Positions 51,980-61,992 of a DNA stretch of 64,000 bases are shown piece after piece (positions within the stretch are counted from its first letter, which is position 1; each line of letters begins with the position of its first letter). Both the position numbers and the translations under genes were made by a program. The stretch lies in assembly GCF_003544875.1 (NCBI RefSeq), contig NZ_CP032093.1, forward strand, positions 1,178,001 through 1,242,000, in the 5' to 3' direction. This DNA comes from Vibrio alfacsensis (GTDB lineage: Bacteria; Pseudomonadota; Gammaproteobacteria; Enterobacterales; Vibrionaceae). The notes below the pieces were generated by a model. That model made no database searches, was not told where the DNA came from, and saw only the letters and a list, made by a program, of their open reading frames with translations.

Positions 51980-52352
51980 ATACGCTCAAGATTGTTGGTC
52001 CAATATGGATATTAAGCGTAAATGACGGATCTGGAAACTATTTTCATACAGTGGGAAAACGGAACTTTTGTGTTGCCAATGTGAATCAATAGCGGTAGCT
52101 TGTGTTATGGAAAGGTAAATAACCAGAAGATATGTTAACGATTGGATATTAAAGCAGCATTTAGAGTGAATTTTGCTACATTTGTTCGATAAATGTGCTA
52201 AATGGGGCTTCCAATTTTAAATTGAAACTGTTTTACTGACCATATGTAGAGCGTCACTTAAACATCTTATAAAGTGTATATTTAAATTTACACGCACATA
52301 TTTTTGACGCCTACCTGCATGCACACACAACAATAGTTTTTGGAGAAAAAGC
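51980..52352. other. Intergenic region cls to NSS transporter
   Basis: About 370 bases of divergent promoter region. Apart from the TyrR box (52275-52292) and the ribosome-binding site of the transporter gene, I see no small ORF or RNA structure that stands out. Confidence 0.5.
52275..52292. promoter_or_regulatory. TyrR box upstream of NSS transporter
   Basis: TGTATA-TTTAAA-TTTACA matches the TyrR consensus TGTAAA-N6-TTTACA at 11 of 12 fixed positions. It lies 61 bases before the GTG start. A weaker half-match (TGTAGA) is upstream at 52244. Confidence 0.65.
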
Positions 52353-53783
52353 GTGGCTACAACTAATACAGCAGCACCACGTGATACGTGGGGGTCTAAA
52401 CTAGGCTTCGTTATGGCAGCAGCGGGTTCCGCTGTCGGTTTGGGCAATATATGGAAGTTTCCTTACACAGCAGGTGAGAGTGGTGGTGGTGCGTTTGTTG
52501 CCATCTATCTTCTTTTCGTTATTTTTATTGGTTTTAGCGTAATGTTGACAGAGTTCGCTATTGGCCGAAAGACAGGTCTATCGGCGGTAGGCGCATTTAA
52601 GTCTACTGATCGACGTTGGACATTTACTGGCGTTATGGGTGTTCTTAGTGGCCTACTGATTATGGGTTTTTACCCAGTCGTTGGTGGTTGGGCACTTGCA
52701 TACATCTTTAAAGTGGGTGGTGGCCTATTAAGCGCACCAGAAGCAATTGGTGATAGCTTCGGTAGCTTTATTTCTAACCCACTACAACCACTGATGTGGA
52801 TGGGGATTTACCTGTTCCTTAACATCGTTATCGTGATGAAAGGTATTTCGGGTGGTATTGAGAAAGCAGGCAAGATCTTAATGCCTTTGCTGTTCCTTAT
52901 CTTGATCGTTGTATCCGTGAAAGGGCTTATGCTTCCGGGAGCAATGGCAGGTTTGGAGTTCTTGTTCATGCCTGATTTCTCTAAAGTGGACAGCAGTGTT
53001 GTTTTAGCTGCGCTAGGGCAAGCATTCTTCTCATTGAGTTTGGGTATGGGTTGTATGTTGACTTACGGCTCTTACTTGAAGAAGAAAGAAAACCTTGTAC
53101 AAACCACAGGTATGGTTACGGCTATGGACACGGGCGTTGCAATCCTTGCCGGTGTTGCCATGTTCCCAGCAATGTTCGCATTTGGCATGGAGCCTGCAGC
53201 AGGCCCTGGTCTCGTGTTTGTTGTCGTGCCTCAGCTGTTTGCTGAAATGGGTGGTGTCATTGGGCTGCTATTTGCTCTGATGTTCTTTGTTGGTTTAACG
53301 GTAGCCGCACTGACTTCTTCAGTATCTCTATTGGAAGTGGTGGTTTCTTATCTAATTGATGAAAAAGGTTTGAAGCGTTCAACCGCAGTAATATCAGCAA
53401 GCGTTGTAATGGCCACACTGTGTGTATTTGCATCACTATCACTTGGTGGTGTTGGTCCAACACTCTTTGGCACTGGCGCGTTTGATATCTTCGATTTGTT
53501 GACGGATAAAATCTTCCTAGCAGTTGGTGGTATGTTGGTATGTATTTTTGCAGGCTGGCGTCTAAACCGTGCAGATCTAGAGAAAGAGATCACCAACGAT
53601 GGTGAAGTATCTTTTCCTCTGTTTGGCTTATGGTACAACCTAGTTAAGTACATCATTCCTGTCGCTATCGCTGTCGTTGCGGTCATGGGTATTAAATCTG
53701 GTTTCGATAGTGGTAAGGGCGAAATCATGGTCCTAGGCATCGTGATTATTGCATTGGCTGGCATCTTCTCTAAGAAGTTATAA
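52353..53783 (+). CDS. Sodium-dependent transporter, NSS (SNF) family
   Basis: A Na+-coupled symporter of 476 residues with about 11 helices and the LeuT fold. The GTG start at 52353 has TGGAG eight bases upstream. The TM1 signature is GFVMAAAGSAVGLGNIWKFPY (sodium and substrate contacts, about residues 18-38), followed by GESGGGAFV. TM6-type unwound region: LGQAFFSLSLGMGCMLTYGS (about 217-236). Bacterial NSS proteins with 11 helices often carry amino acids. The TyrR-like box upstream suggests an aromatic amino acid such as tyrosine or tryptophan; the substrate is inferred only. Confidence 0.9.
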   Translation: MATTNTAAPRDTWGSKLGFVMAAAGSAVGLGNIWKFPYTAGESGGGAFVAIYLLFVIFIGFSVMLTEFAIGRKTGLSAVGAFKSTDRRWTFTGVMGVLSGLLIMGFYPVVGGWALAYIFKVGGGLLSAPEAIGDSFGSFISNPLQPLMWMGIYLFLNIVIVMKGISGGIEKAGKILMPLLFLILIVVSVKGLMLPGAMAGLEFLFMPDFSKVDSSVVLAALGQAFFSLSLGMGCMLTYGSYLKKKENLVQTTGMVTAMDTGVAILAGVAMFPAMFAFGMEPAAGPGLVFVVVPQLFAEMGGVIGLLFALMFFVGLTVAALTSSVSLLEVVVSYLIDEKGLKRSTAVISASVVMATLCVFASLSLGGVGPTLFGTGAFDIFDLLTDKIFLAVGGMLVCIFAGWRLNRADLEKEITNDGEVSFPLFGLWYNLVKYIIPVAIAVVAVMGIKSGFDSGKGEIMVLGIVIIALAGIFSKKL

Positions 53784-53810
53784 CCAATTAAAAAACCGTT
53801 CCAAATGATA

Positions 53811-53842
53811 AGCAGGAGTCTAAATGGCTCCTGCTTTTTTTG
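53811..53842 (+). terminator. Terminator of the NSS gene
   Basis: AGCAGGAG (53811-53818) pairs with CTCCTGCT (53828-53835), followed by T's. Confidence 0.9.
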
Positions 53843-54009
53843 AAATTTATAGATTTAAGAATAATCGTGCTAAATGTAGGTTAATAATGTGAACTCACTC
53901 GCATTGAGCTGTAGATCACAAAAAAATGTACTAAACATGTAAGCTTATTAACCGATAGCCTTATTGAATATGCGTGTATAAAGCGCAAAAACAATAAGGA
54001 AAGTGATTC

Positions 54010-55623
54010 ATGGCTATGTCGGTTAGAAACAAGCTATACGCCAGTTTTGGTGCCATTTTAACAATCATGTTAGTGATGATAGGGATTATTACATTTGAAG
54101 TATTGAACTCGCATGAGGTCGCAGATGAAGTTAGGACAGACGATGTTCCAGAGACTGTTCAATACCTAATATTGATTGATGAAGCTGGCGACGTGTACCG
54201 AGACGCATTAGGCTCGATTGTCAATGTCCCGGGCGCTCACCAGGATTATAAAGCGAACTTGGAACAGTTTTCAGATGCAATTGAACAAGTAAAAACGTTG
54301 GAAACTGTGGGTGGAGAGGATTATCGTAACGTTGAGCGTGTAGAACGTTATATGGCGACTTTTACTGAAGGTTTTGAATCACAAATATTGACGAACCTTG
54401 GATTGGATAATGTTGAGGATAATATTGTCCGTCTTAGTACTTTATACAATACGAACTTGGCTCCGTTGGAGCTCATTCTTGATGAGGCCTCGACGGAGGG
54501 ACAAGAAAGCACAAGTACAGCGTTATTGAACTTATCCGATTCATTCAACAGTATTGAATTGACGATCACAGTGCTTGGGACTATTGCCTTTTTATCGACT
54601 GCGATTATTGCCTATTTGTTGTCTAATTCAATTACTCACCGTTTAAGTAAATTGGATGAATTTGCACAGCACGTTGCTGATGGAGACTTAACAGCTGCTC
54701 AGATTGAAGATAAATCAGGCGATGAACTGACAAACCTTGCGAACTCATTAAATAAAATGCAAGCGTCTTTGGTGACGCTGATTGGTTCTATTTCTGGCGT
54801 ATCAAATGAGGTGAAATCAGTAACAGGTGAATTATCTTCTGTGAGTAAAGACATTGTCTCTGGAGCGCGAGAGCAATCTGATAAAGCGAATCTAATTGCG
54901 ACAGCAGCAGAAGAACTCAGCTTGACCATCTCCCAAGTTGCCGAGCAGGGAGCGGCGACCTTTGAAGAAGCTCGAAGGTCTGAGGCCACAGCAGAACAAG
55001 GCCGTGGTGTTATCGTTGATATGGTAGAAAGCATCCAGCAAGTTTCACAACAAATGACAGACATGTCAGTCCAAATGAACAATCTCGGTTCACACGGTGA
55101 AAAAATTGGCGCTGTGATCAAGGTGATTGAAGACATCGCGGGACAAACTAACTTATTGGCACTAAATGCTGCCATCGAAGCGGCTCGAGCTGGTGAATTT
55201 GGTCGAGGGTTTGCAGTGGTTGCCGATGAGGTTCGTGCCCTTGCAGAACGCACGACAAAAGCAACGCAAGAAGTTGGTGAGATCATTCAAGCGATCCAAG
55301 TCGGCACCCAAGAAGCCGTGACTTACACTGAAGATGGCTGTCGTCTGGTAGAAATCGGTGTGAGCCAAAGTTCTGGCGCAGTAGATTCTCTTGAAGAAAT
55401 TGTCTCGGGAGCGGCGAATGTTCAAAGTATGGTGAACTCAATTGCTACCGCTGCCGAAGAACAGACGGCAGTAACAAGAGAGATTGCGACGGACATTACG
55501 TCGATCAGCGATATTTCTGTACGTTCATTAGAGCTTGCAAATGACAGCTCGCAAAGTGTGAATAGTCTAAACCAAAAAGTTCAGCAGCTAGAAGCGTTGG
55601 TAGGTAAGTTTAAGCTCGCCTAA
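54010..55623 (+). CDS. Methyl-accepting chemotaxis protein
   Basis: A transmembrane chemoreceptor of 537 residues. The first helix is at about residues 10-32, and the periplasmic helical sensor domain is at about 33-180 (no Cache or PAS motif seen; four-helix-bundle type likely). The second helix is at about 181-203, HAMP at about 204-256, and the cytoplasmic coiled-coil signalling domain runs to the end. The hairpin tip with the CheA/CheW contact is [20 protein letters not shown] (about 378-397). There is no C-terminal CheR-tethering pentapeptide. The ligand is unknown. Single gene with its own terminator. Confidence 0.95.
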   Translation: MAMSVRNKLYASFGAILTIMLVMIGIITFEVLNSHEVADEVRTDDVPETVQYLILIDEAGDVYRDALGSIVNVPGAHQDYKANLEQFSDAIEQVKTLETVGGEDYRNVERVERYMATFTEGFESQILTNLGLDNVEDNIVRLSTLYNTNLAPLELILDEASTEGQESTSTALLNLSDSFNSIELTITVLGTIAFLSTAIIAYLLSNSITHRLSKLDEFAQHVADGDLTAAQIEDKSGDELTNLANSLNKMQASLVTLIGSISGVSNEVKSVTGELSSVSKDIVSGAREQSDKANLIATAAEELSLTISQVAEQGAATFEEARRSEATAEQGRGVIVDMVESIQQVSQQMTDMSVQMNNLGSHGEKIGAVIKVIEDIAGQTNLLALNAAIEAARAGEFGRGFAVVADEVRALAERTTKATQEVGEIIQAIQVGTQEAVTYTEDGCRLVEIGVSQSSGAVDSLEEIVSGAANVQSMVNSIATAAEEQTAVTREIATDITSISDISVRSLELANDSSQSVNSLNQKVQQLEALVGKFKLA

Positions 55624-55644
55624 TTACTGAGAAAAGGTATACTT

Positions 55645-55672
55645 CTGGCTCCAAACGTGGAGCCAGTTTTTT
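55645..55672 (+). terminator. Terminator of the chemoreceptor gene
   Basis: CTGGCTCCA (55645-55653) pairs with TGGAGCCAG (55658-55666), then six T's. The last T touches the ATG of the next gene. Confidence 0.92.
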
Positions 55673-56365
55673 ATGTTCGACATTCTTCATACCCATCCCG
55701 ATTTTCTGATCATCAATAAGCATCCCAATGTTTCCGTACACAAAGATGACGGTGACACCATGCTACTACAAGAAGTGGCGAAACAGAGTGGTGATAAGCA
55801 GTTATACCTTATTCATCGTCTCGACAAGATGACTTCTGGTATTTTACTTTTGGGGCGCAATGCTCAAGCAGCAAGTGCGCTATCTCAAGCGTTTGCCGAT
55901 CGCCAAGTTGAAAAGTTCTACATGGCGATAGGCTCAAAAAAACCAAAGAAAAAGCAAGGGCTGGTCATGGGGGATATGGAGCGTTCACGTCGTTCCTCCT
56001 GGAAGCTCGTCAATAGCAAACAAAACCCAGCAGTGACGCAATTCTTCTCGCTTGCGGCAGAACCTGGTGAGCGACTTTTTTTGTGTAAACCATACACTGG
56101 GAAAACACACCAAATTCGTGTCGCCCTGAAGTCAGTGGGTTCTGGGATTGTCGGGGACCCAATTTATAATGCTGGCAGTGAATCTGATCGCGGATATTTG
56201 CATGCGTTTTCACTTTGTTTCCCATACCAAAACGAGATACATCGATTTGTCTGTGATCCGAGAGAGTATTCAGCGCTTGGCAGTAAATGGCACAACGAGA
56301 TCGTATCGCAAGGCATCGATTCGTGGTTATCGCCATGGGAACTCAACTGGCCTACTATCAAATAG
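55673..56365 (+). CDS. RluA-family pseudouridine synthase (TIGR01621-like)
   Basis: A predicted RNA pseudouridine synthase of 230 residues without an S4 domain. The catalytic Asp lies in IHRLDKMTSGILLLGR (about residues 47-62). Further family motifs are YTGKTHQIRVALKSVGSGIVGD (about 140-161) and GYLHAFSLCFPY. Length and motifs fit the short Vibrio/Shewanella group TIGR01621. The RNA target is unknown. The first ATG (55673) directly follows the T-tract of the upstream terminator and has no ribosome-binding site, so the mRNA start and true translation start need care. Confidence 0.87.
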   Translation: MFDILHTHPDFLIINKHPNVSVHKDDGDTMLLQEVAKQSGDKQLYLIHRLDKMTSGILLLGRNAQAASALSQAFADRQVEKFYMAIGSKKPKKKQGLVMGDMERSRRSSWKLVNSKQNPAVTQFFSLAAEPGERLFLCKPYTGKTHQIRVALKSVGSGIVGDPIYNAGSESDRGYLHAFSLCFPYQNEIHRFVCDPREYSALGSKWHNEIVSQGIDSWLSPWELNWPTIK

Positions 56366-56435
56366 ACAACGGAAAGAAAGTTAGTAATCTGACTCTCTAA
56401 GCACCGCTATTAAGAACACCAAATAAGAGAATTCG

Positions 56436-57368
56436 ATGCAAGCATCACAACTACCGCTGTTTTTTCAGCATTTACGATCTGAGCTCGCTCAGGCACCCAA
56501 CGAAGTTCGTCGATTGTTTCATGGCCGTGGCCGTCACTTTGAGGGCTTAGAGCAAATTACTTGTGATTGGTTGCAAGGGCAGCTGATCATCAATTTGTTC
56601 AAAGAAGTGGATGAAGTATTTTTATCAGAGCTGAAACAAGGCGCGATCGCGTTATCTGAATCGGAATTGTGGTCTGAAAAGCAGGGGAGTACGATCGTTA
56701 TTCAGTACCGTTATGCAGATGGCGCGCCATCAGAAGTGCTTGTGGGAGAGTTAGATGTTCGACCAATCGTAGAAGAGAGTGGTTTAAAATATCAGTTGGA
56801 TATCGGACGTAACCAAAACTTCGGTTTATTTCTAGATATGCGCTATGGCCGTGATTGGGTTCGTGAAAATGCCAAGTACAAAAATGTCCTTAACTTGTTT
56901 GCGTACACATGTGGATTCTCTGTCGCAGCTATCGCTGGTGGTGCAGACAAGGTGGTTAACGTTGATATGGCAAGAGCTTCTCTCGCAAAAGGGCGCGAAA
57001 ACCATAAGTTAAATGACCACAATATTAATCAGGTGAGCTTCTTAGGGCACGATATATTCAAGTCTTGGGGAAAAATCAAAAAAGCGGGTCAGTATGACTT
57101 GATTGTCATTGATCCACCGTCTTTCCAAAAAGGCAGCTTTGCTTTGACCAAAGATTACAAAAAGATTCTTCGTCGTCTTGCAGAACTGCTTGCGCCAGGT
57201 GGTCAGGTATTGGCATGTGTGAACTCACCATCGGTTACCAGTGAATTCTTAATTGAAAGTATGAAAGAAGAAGCACCTCAACTGACGTTTCGTGAGCGTT
57301 TAGATAATCCACCAGAATTTATGGATGTGGATAGTGAAGCTGCACTAAAAGTGTTGTTGTTTAGCTAG
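56436..57368 (+). CDS. Class I SAM-dependent methyltransferase (RlmK/RlmI-like)
   Basis: A 310-residue protein resembling the C-terminal methyltransferase half of RlmKL and RlmI, so a base methyltransferase acting on rRNA is likely. The N-terminal PUA-like part has RRLFHGRGRHFEGLEQI (about 25-41). SAM motif I is VLNLFAYTCGFSVAAIAGGAD (about residues 150-170), and the catalytic-loop motif IV is VIDPPSFQKGSF (about 224-235). There is no THUMP domain. AAGAGAA precedes ATG 56436. Target unknown. Confidence 0.87.
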   Translation: MQASQLPLFFQHLRSELAQAPNEVRRLFHGRGRHFEGLEQITCDWLQGQLIINLFKEVDEVFLSELKQGAIALSESELWSEKQGSTIVIQYRYADGAPSEVLVGELDVRPIVEESGLKYQLDIGRNQNFGLFLDMRYGRDWVRENAKYKNVLNLFAYTCGFSVAAIAGGADKVVNVDMARASLAKGRENHKLNDHNINQVSFLGHDIFKSWGKIKKAGQYDLIVIDPPSFQKGSFALTKDYKKILRRLAELLAPGGQVLACVNSPSVTSEFLIESMKEEAPQLTFRERLDNPPEFMDVDSEAALKVLLFS

Positions 57369-57400
57369 AACGAAAGGCTTCATATCGCGTGGTATCGAGT

Positions 57401-57442
57401 AAAAGCGCCCATGTTGAACCTATTCAATCATTGGCGCTTTTA
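57401..57442 (+). terminator. Terminator after the methyltransferase gene
   Basis: AAAAGCGCC at 57401 pairs with GGCGCTTTT ending at 57441, with an inner TTGAA/TTCAA pairing. The sequence is symmetric enough to act for the convergent hcr as well. Confidence 0.82.
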
Positions 57443-57500
57443 TCGTTTTATGAGCTTTAGCTAATTTTTAAATTTAGTTAATTATCAACTTTGCTCATTG

Positions 57501-58544
57501 TCAGCCAATCTGCACTTCAAGATCAGACTCGATCGTAGATGAACAAGCAAGTACATACCCTTGTTCGATTTCTTCAGGTGTCAGTGTCTCATGGCTGGTA
57601 GATGACACACTCCCTTTACTGACTTTACATTTGCATGAGCCACAGATACCACTACGACATGCAACGATAAGCGGTAAGCCGGCACTTTCCAGAGCGTCTG
57701 CTAATGCTTCACCTTTATTGGCATCAATGGTTTTCGCGAAATCTGGGACAAAAATCTGCGCGCTTTCGTTAGAAACATTAGCCCCTTTAGTGTCCGTTGG
57801 CGTGAAGCTTTCTTGATAGAAGTTCGCCATTTCAAAGCCAAGTTCGTTTAAGTAATGGTGAACATCCAACATAAACTGACTCGGTCCACACAGATAAACC
57901 GTGCGATCGTGAAAGTCAGGTACTAACTCTTGCAACCACTCTGTGTTAAGACGCCCTTCTGGATATAACGTTTCACCACAATTTTTGAGCAGCAATTTCA
58001 AATTAAAGTCTGGGTAGACTGAATGGTAAGTCTCAAGTAAATCGAAGTAGATCGTCTCTTGTGGAGAGCGTGCAATATGCAGAAATTCGATATCGACACC
58101 TTGCTCATTGCTTAGCCATTGTTTTGCCATCGCAAACACAGGGGTAATACCACAACCTGCGCTTATCAGGAGTGCTTTTTGCTTGCCACCGTGCATCTTT
58201 GGAGGGTGGTCGATACAGTTAAATTCTCCTGCTGGGGGTAGTGCTTGAACCGTATCACCAATCAGTAATTTGTCGATGATGTAGTTAGAAACTTTGCCGC
58301 CGTCGACGCGTTTTATCGTCAATTGAAGACAATCCTCGCCAGACAGTGAGCTCAATGAATAAGCGCGAAACTCCATTTTCCCATCGATTTCGATACCAAG
58401 GCTAATGAATTGGCCTGCTTTAAACTCAAATAGCAAGGATTCTGATAAGTCGGCCAATTTTACGCTTACTGTATCGGTGGTCTCATGATATTTGTCAATG
58501 CAGCGTAACGTGACAGGCTGAGTGCCTTGCCATTCAAAAAACAT
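57501..58544 (-). CDS. hcr: NADH oxidoreductase Hcr for hybrid-cluster protein
   Basis: Transfers electrons from NADH to Hcp. The protein has 347 residues. The FAD-binding ferredoxin-reductase domain (FRAYSLSS near residue 59) and NAD domain (LISAGCGITPVFAM, about 125-138) are followed by a C-terminal 2Fe-2S plant-type ferredoxin domain with CRSGICGSCKCKV and the last ligand in VLACSS. It lies 84 bases downstream of hcp with a hairpin in between. Confidence 0.95.
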   Translation of the reverse strand: MFFEWQGTQPVTLRCIDKYHETTDTVSVKLADLSESLLFEFKAGQFISLGIEIDGKMEFRAYSLSSLSGEDCLQLTIKRVDGGKVSNYIIDKLLIGDTVQALPPAGEFNCIDHPPKMHGGKQKALLISAGCGITPVFAMAKQWLSNEQGVDIEFLHIARSPQETIYFDLLETYHSVYPDFNLKLLLKNCGETLYPEGRLNTEWLQELVPDFHDRTVYLCGPSQFMLDVHHYLNELGFEMANFYQESFTPTDTKGANVSNESAQIFVPDFAKTIDANKGEALADALESAGLPLIVACRSGICGSCKCKVSKGSVSSTSHETLTPEEIEQGYVLACSSTIESDLEVQIG

Positions 58545-58590
58545 AATAATCTCTTTGGTGTTGGGTATTTCTACATCTTTTAAATACAGT

Positions 58591-58612
58591 CGCCCTCCAA
58601 TTGTGGAGGGCG
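58591..58612 (-). other. Intercistronic hairpin hcp-hcr
   Basis: CGCCCTCCA (58591-58599) pairs perfectly with TGGAGGGCG (58604-58612). There is no U-tract on the minus strand, so it looks like an mRNA stability or partial-termination element rather than a full terminator. Confidence 0.6.
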
Positions 58613-58628
58613 TTAAGCGGGTGTTTGA

Positions 58629-60290
58629 TTATGCCGCTAGGATCGTTTTTAAATCATCTTGAACATTGCTAATGCTGCGCATGTCGAACTTTTCTTGGAT
58701 GATGGCAATCAGGTTTGGTGTTAGGAAAGCTGGCGCAGTAGGACCGGTATAGATGCCTTTTACACCTAAAGCAAACAGCGTTAGCAGAATCACAATCGCT
58801 TTTTGCTCGAACCAAGAAAGAACTAATGTCAGTGGTAGTTCGTTGATGTCGCAGTCAAACTCTTTCGCAAGAGCGAGTGCTAACTGGATTGCTGAGTACG
58901 CATCGTTACATTGGCCCACATCTAATAGACGAGGAATGCCGTTGATATCGCCAAATGTATTTTTATTGAAGCGGAACTTACCACACGCTAGCGTTAGGAT
59001 TAAGGTGTCTTCTGGTGCTTCTGCCGTGAAGTCTGTGTAGTAGCTGCGTTCTGACTTGTCACCATCACAACCACCCACGAGGAAGAAGTGTTTAATGTTG
59101 CCTTGTTTTACTTGGTCAATAACAGCAGGAGCGGCATTCATTAGTGCATTGCGACCAAAGCCAACGGTGATATTGTGTTCAATTTCATCGTATTGGAACC
59201 CCTCTTGTGCAAGAGCGCATTCGATCACTGCACCAAAGTCATCTCCCTCAAGGTGAGCGACACCCGGCCAACCAACGATGCTACGAGTGAACAAACGGTC
59301 TGCGTATTGCCCTACATTTGGATTTAACAGGCAGTTTGAGGTCATCACGATGGCTCCAGGGAAGTTCGCGAATTCTTTTTGTTGGTTCTGCCAAGCACTG
59401 CCGTAGTTGCCGACTAGATGAGGGTACTTCTTAAGCTCTGGGTAACCATGTGCTGGTAGCATTTCGCCGTTAGTATAAACGTTGATGCCTTTACCTTCGG
59501 TTTGCTGCAGAATTTTCTCAAGATCATGCAGGTCATGACCAGAAACAAGGATACATTTACCTTTTACTGGTTTAACGTTGACGGTTGTTGGTTCTGGATG
59601 GCCAAATGTCACGGTTTCACCAAGATCAAGCATCTCCATCACTCTATAGTTCATTAGACCAATACGCATTGAGCAATCAAGCAGGGCACCAAGATCTTCA
59701 GGATCGGTGCCTAGCCATGCCATGATCTCATGATATTCCGCGTAGATATCGTTGTTCGTTTGCTCTAGCACACGCGCGTGTTCCATGTAAGCCGCAGCGC
59801 CTTTTAGGCCATAGAGACATAACAGGCGTAGACCAATGACATCTTCGTGTACTTGATCTTTACCGCGGTTAACCGCGACTTGAGGAGCGAAAGCCAAGAT
59901 GCCGTCAATAGTGATTGGTAGCTCAAAATGAGCGAGCGCAGGGATATCGCCCAGAGGTTTGTTTGAAAGCGTCGCCGCTGCAGTCACTTCAGTTTTTAGT
60001 AATGATTTATAAGCTTCTGCACGAGAGGTGAGGTCTAGAATGCGCTCAGGATCAAAGTTCACGTTTGTTAACGTAGAAAAGAATGCTCGTGGTGCCCACT
60101 GGTTGATTTCATCATTGATAATATTGAATTCAAGTGCGCGTGATGCCCAAAATGAAACCCCTTGCAGAGTGTAGACCAACACATCTTGTAGGTCGGATAC
60201 TTCTGCCGTTTTACCGCACATACCTTGTGCGAAAGAACAGCCTTTAACTGCAGGGGTTTGAATTGTCTGTTCACATTGAATACAGAACAT
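58629..60290 (-). CDS. hcp: Hybrid-cluster protein (hydroxylamine/NO reductase)
   Basis: A cytoplasmic Fe-S protein of 553 residues that reduces nitric oxide (earlier described as a hydroxylamine reductase), and contributes to S-nitrosylation signalling in E. coli. The N-terminal Cys cluster is MFCIQCEQ (C3, C6) with GCSFAQGMC (C18, C25), the facultative-anaerobe type. The hybrid cluster ligands are in GHDLHDLE (about 251), TSNCLLNPN (about 318), LACGKFRFN (about 435) and [11 protein letters not shown] (about 458). It is expressed from a sigma-54 promoter with NorR sites in front. Confidence 0.97.
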   Translation of the reverse strand: MFCIQCEQTIQTPAVKGCSFAQGMCGKTAEVSDLQDVLVYTLQGVSFWASRALEFNIINDEINQWAPRAFFSTLTNVNFDPERILDLTSRAEAYKSLLKTEVTAAATLSNKPLGDIPALAHFELPITIDGILAFAPQVAVNRGKDQVHEDVIGLRLLCLYGLKGAAAYMEHARVLEQTNNDIYAEYHEIMAWLGTDPEDLGALLDCSMRIGLMNYRVMEMLDLGETVTFGHPEPTTVNVKPVKGKCILVSGHDLHDLEKILQQTEGKGINVYTNGEMLPAHGYPELKKYPHLVGNYGSAWQNQQKEFANFPGAIVMTSNCLLNPNVGQYADRLFTRSIVGWPGVAHLEGDDFGAVIECALAQEGFQYDEIEHNITVGFGRNALMNAAPAVIDQVKQGNIKHFFLVGGCDGDKSERSYYTDFTAEAPEDTLILTLACGKFRFNKNTFGDINGIPRLLDVGQCNDAYSAIQLALALAKEFDCDINELPLTLVLSWFEQKAIVILLTLFALGVKGIYTGPTAPAFLTPNLIAIIQEKFDMRSISNVQDDLKTILAA

Positions 60291-60339
60291 ATGGGTTCTC
60301 CAGTGATTGTAGTAATAGTCATTTTATTAGTCACTGAAT

Positions 60340-60355
60340 AGCAGGATGCGTGCCA
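60340..60355 (-). promoter_or_regulatory. Sigma-54 promoter of hcp
   Basis: On the minus strand TGGCACGCATCCTGCT has GG and GC exactly ten bases apart, a full -24/-12 match, about 50 bases before the hcp start. Confidence 0.88.
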
Positions 60356-60408
60356 CTTGTTATCTTGTTGAAAATTAAAGGTTTTGTTATTTTTTGAAGT
60401 CGTGCTGA

Positions 60409-60444
60409 TGTAATTAATACAACGCATATGATGTGTTAATCACA
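60409..60444 (-). promoter_or_regulatory. Two NorR enhancer sites for hcp
   Basis: On the minus strand TGTGATTAACACA (60432-60444) and TGTATTAATTACA (60409-60421) each contain the NorR core GT-N7-AC. Their centres are 23 bases apart and about 65-90 bases upstream of the sigma-54 promoter. The first lies in an extended palindrome, TGATGTG...CACATCA. Confidence 0.72.
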
Positions 60445-60465
60445 TCAGCAATAGTTGAGAATCTA

Positions 60466-61992
60466 CTATTTAACCCCGAGCTTTTTGCCCATTCGATATA
60501 AATTTCCACGATCCATTTGTAAAAACTCAGCTGCTTTTGCCCAAACTCCACCAGACTGGCTTAAAGCATGCTCAATTAAATCACGCTGATAGTGCTCTAC
60601 CAACTCACGCATTGATTGACTTTCTTTGGGTAGATATTGTGATGTGCTTTTGACATCATCAAATGTAAGCGAAGCATCAAAATGGTTCAACATGATCGTG
60701 CTTGCTCCTTGTTGAATGGCATGCAGCGCAGCTCGTGTTAGCGTGTGTTCAAGTTCTCGAATATTTCCCAACCAAGGTAAGGACTCTAACTGCAGTAACA
60801 CCTTAGGATGAACATGTAGATTTGGTGCATTAAATTGTTGGCGCACTTTCTCGAGTAAATAGCCCGCTAAAACAGGAATATCGCCCTCACGAGATCGAAG
60901 CGAAGGGACGCGAATGGGGAACACATTCAAACGATGGAACAAGTCCGCACGAAAGGAACCTGACTCAACTTCGTTTTCTAGCTGACGGTTGGTCGCCGCG
61001 ATAATACGTACGTTGACCATTAAATGCTTATCACTACCCACGCGTTGTAGCTCACCTTGCTGTATTACACGCAATAGTTTTGCTTGCAAAATCAACGGCA
61101 ATTCACCTACTTCATCGAGGAAAATTGTCCCGCCATCCGCAAGCTCAAATTTACCAGCACGGTGACTGTTTGCTCCGGTAAACGCGCCTTTTACATGGCC
61201 AAACAGTTCACTCTCAGCAAGTCCCTCAGGTAGAGCGGCGCAGTTAACATAAATCATAGGCTTATCGCAGCGGTGGGATTGAGCATGAACAGAATGTGCC
61301 ACCAATTCTTTCCCAGTGCCCGTTTCACCCGTAACCAGTACCGCATAGTCAGATTGCGCTACCGTTGCGATGTTATTTCGTAATTGATTGATTTGCGGAC
61401 TGAGGCCAATCATTTCGCCGTGCTGTGAACGAGCTTGTTGAATGAGCGTTTGAGTGACATTCTTTTGCTTTTGATTTTGTGCTTTGAGGGCTTTAAGCTG
61501 TGCGATGTTTCTCAATGTCGCGGCAGTGAGTGCGGCAAAGGTTTCAATGGCAACAGGGTCGATATTGTTAAACGCACCAATAGCGAGTGCATCCATCGTT
61601 AATGCACCAACGAGTTGACCATCCACATATAAACTGAACCCCATGCAATCATGAACATCAATACATTGATCTTCCGCCATGAGTGCACCGTCAAAAGGAT
61701 CGGGAAGCGGACAGTCAGAATCGAAGCGGACGGGCTCTCTGGTTTGAATGATGGCTTCCAATCTGGGATGAGCTTTAGGGAAATATCGGCGGCCTAGTAC
61801 AGATTTAGATAAACCTTGTACAGCAACAGGCGTTAGGAATCCGCCTTTATCAAAAATAAACAAGCAACTTGCGTCACAAGGAAATACGGTGGACACGCCA
61901 TCGATAATCGCTTGATATTGTTGTTCATGGGAGAGGTTAGAGCTCAAGTTTAACGCGATATTAAGCAAGACTTGATCGATCATTGGAGGCAT
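60466..61992 (-). CDS. norR: Nitric-oxide-responsive activator NorR
   Basis: A sigma-54 enhancer-binding protein of 508 residues. The N-terminal GAF domain (about 20-170) senses NO through a mononuclear iron. The AAA+ domain has Walker A GETGTGKELVAH (about 214-225), the sigma-54 contact loop GAFTGA (about 266) and Walker B GGTIFLDEV. The C-terminal Fis-type HTH is KAAEFLQMDRGNLYRMGKKL. It lies upstream of hcp-hcr in the same direction, with NorR-type sites in the gap. In this Vibrio, hcp is therefore the direct neighbour target; norVW is not present in the window. Confidence 0.95.
   Translation of the reverse strand: MPPMIDQVLLNIALNLSSNLSHEQQYQAIIDGVSTVFPCDASCLFIFDKGGFLTPVAVQGLSKSVLGRRYFPKAHPRLEAIIQTREPVRFDSDCPLPDPFDGALMAEDQCIDVHDCMGFSLYVDGQLVGALTMDALAIGAFNNIDPVAIETFAALTAATLRNIAQLKALKAQNQKQKNVTQTLIQQARSQHGEMIGLSPQINQLRNNIATVAQSDYAVLVTGETGTGKELVAHSVHAQSHRCDKPMIYVNCAALPEGLAESELFGHVKGAFTGANSHRAGKFELADGGTIFLDEVGELPLILQAKLLRVIQQGELQRVGSDKHLMVNVRIIAATNRQLENEVESGSFRADLFHRLNVFPIRVPSLRSREGDIPVLAGYLLEKVRQQFNAPNLHVHPKVLLQLESLPWLGNIRELEHTLTRAALHAIQQGASTIMLNHFDASLTFDDVKSTSQYLPKESQSMRELVEHYQRDLIEHALSQSGGVWAKAAEFLQMDRGNLYRMGKKLGVK

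Noticed and set aside
54699..55286. 195-codon open frame opposite the chemoreceptor gene
   Set aside because: Low-complexity Ser/Ala composition mirrors the conserved coiled coil on the other strand. It is a shadow.
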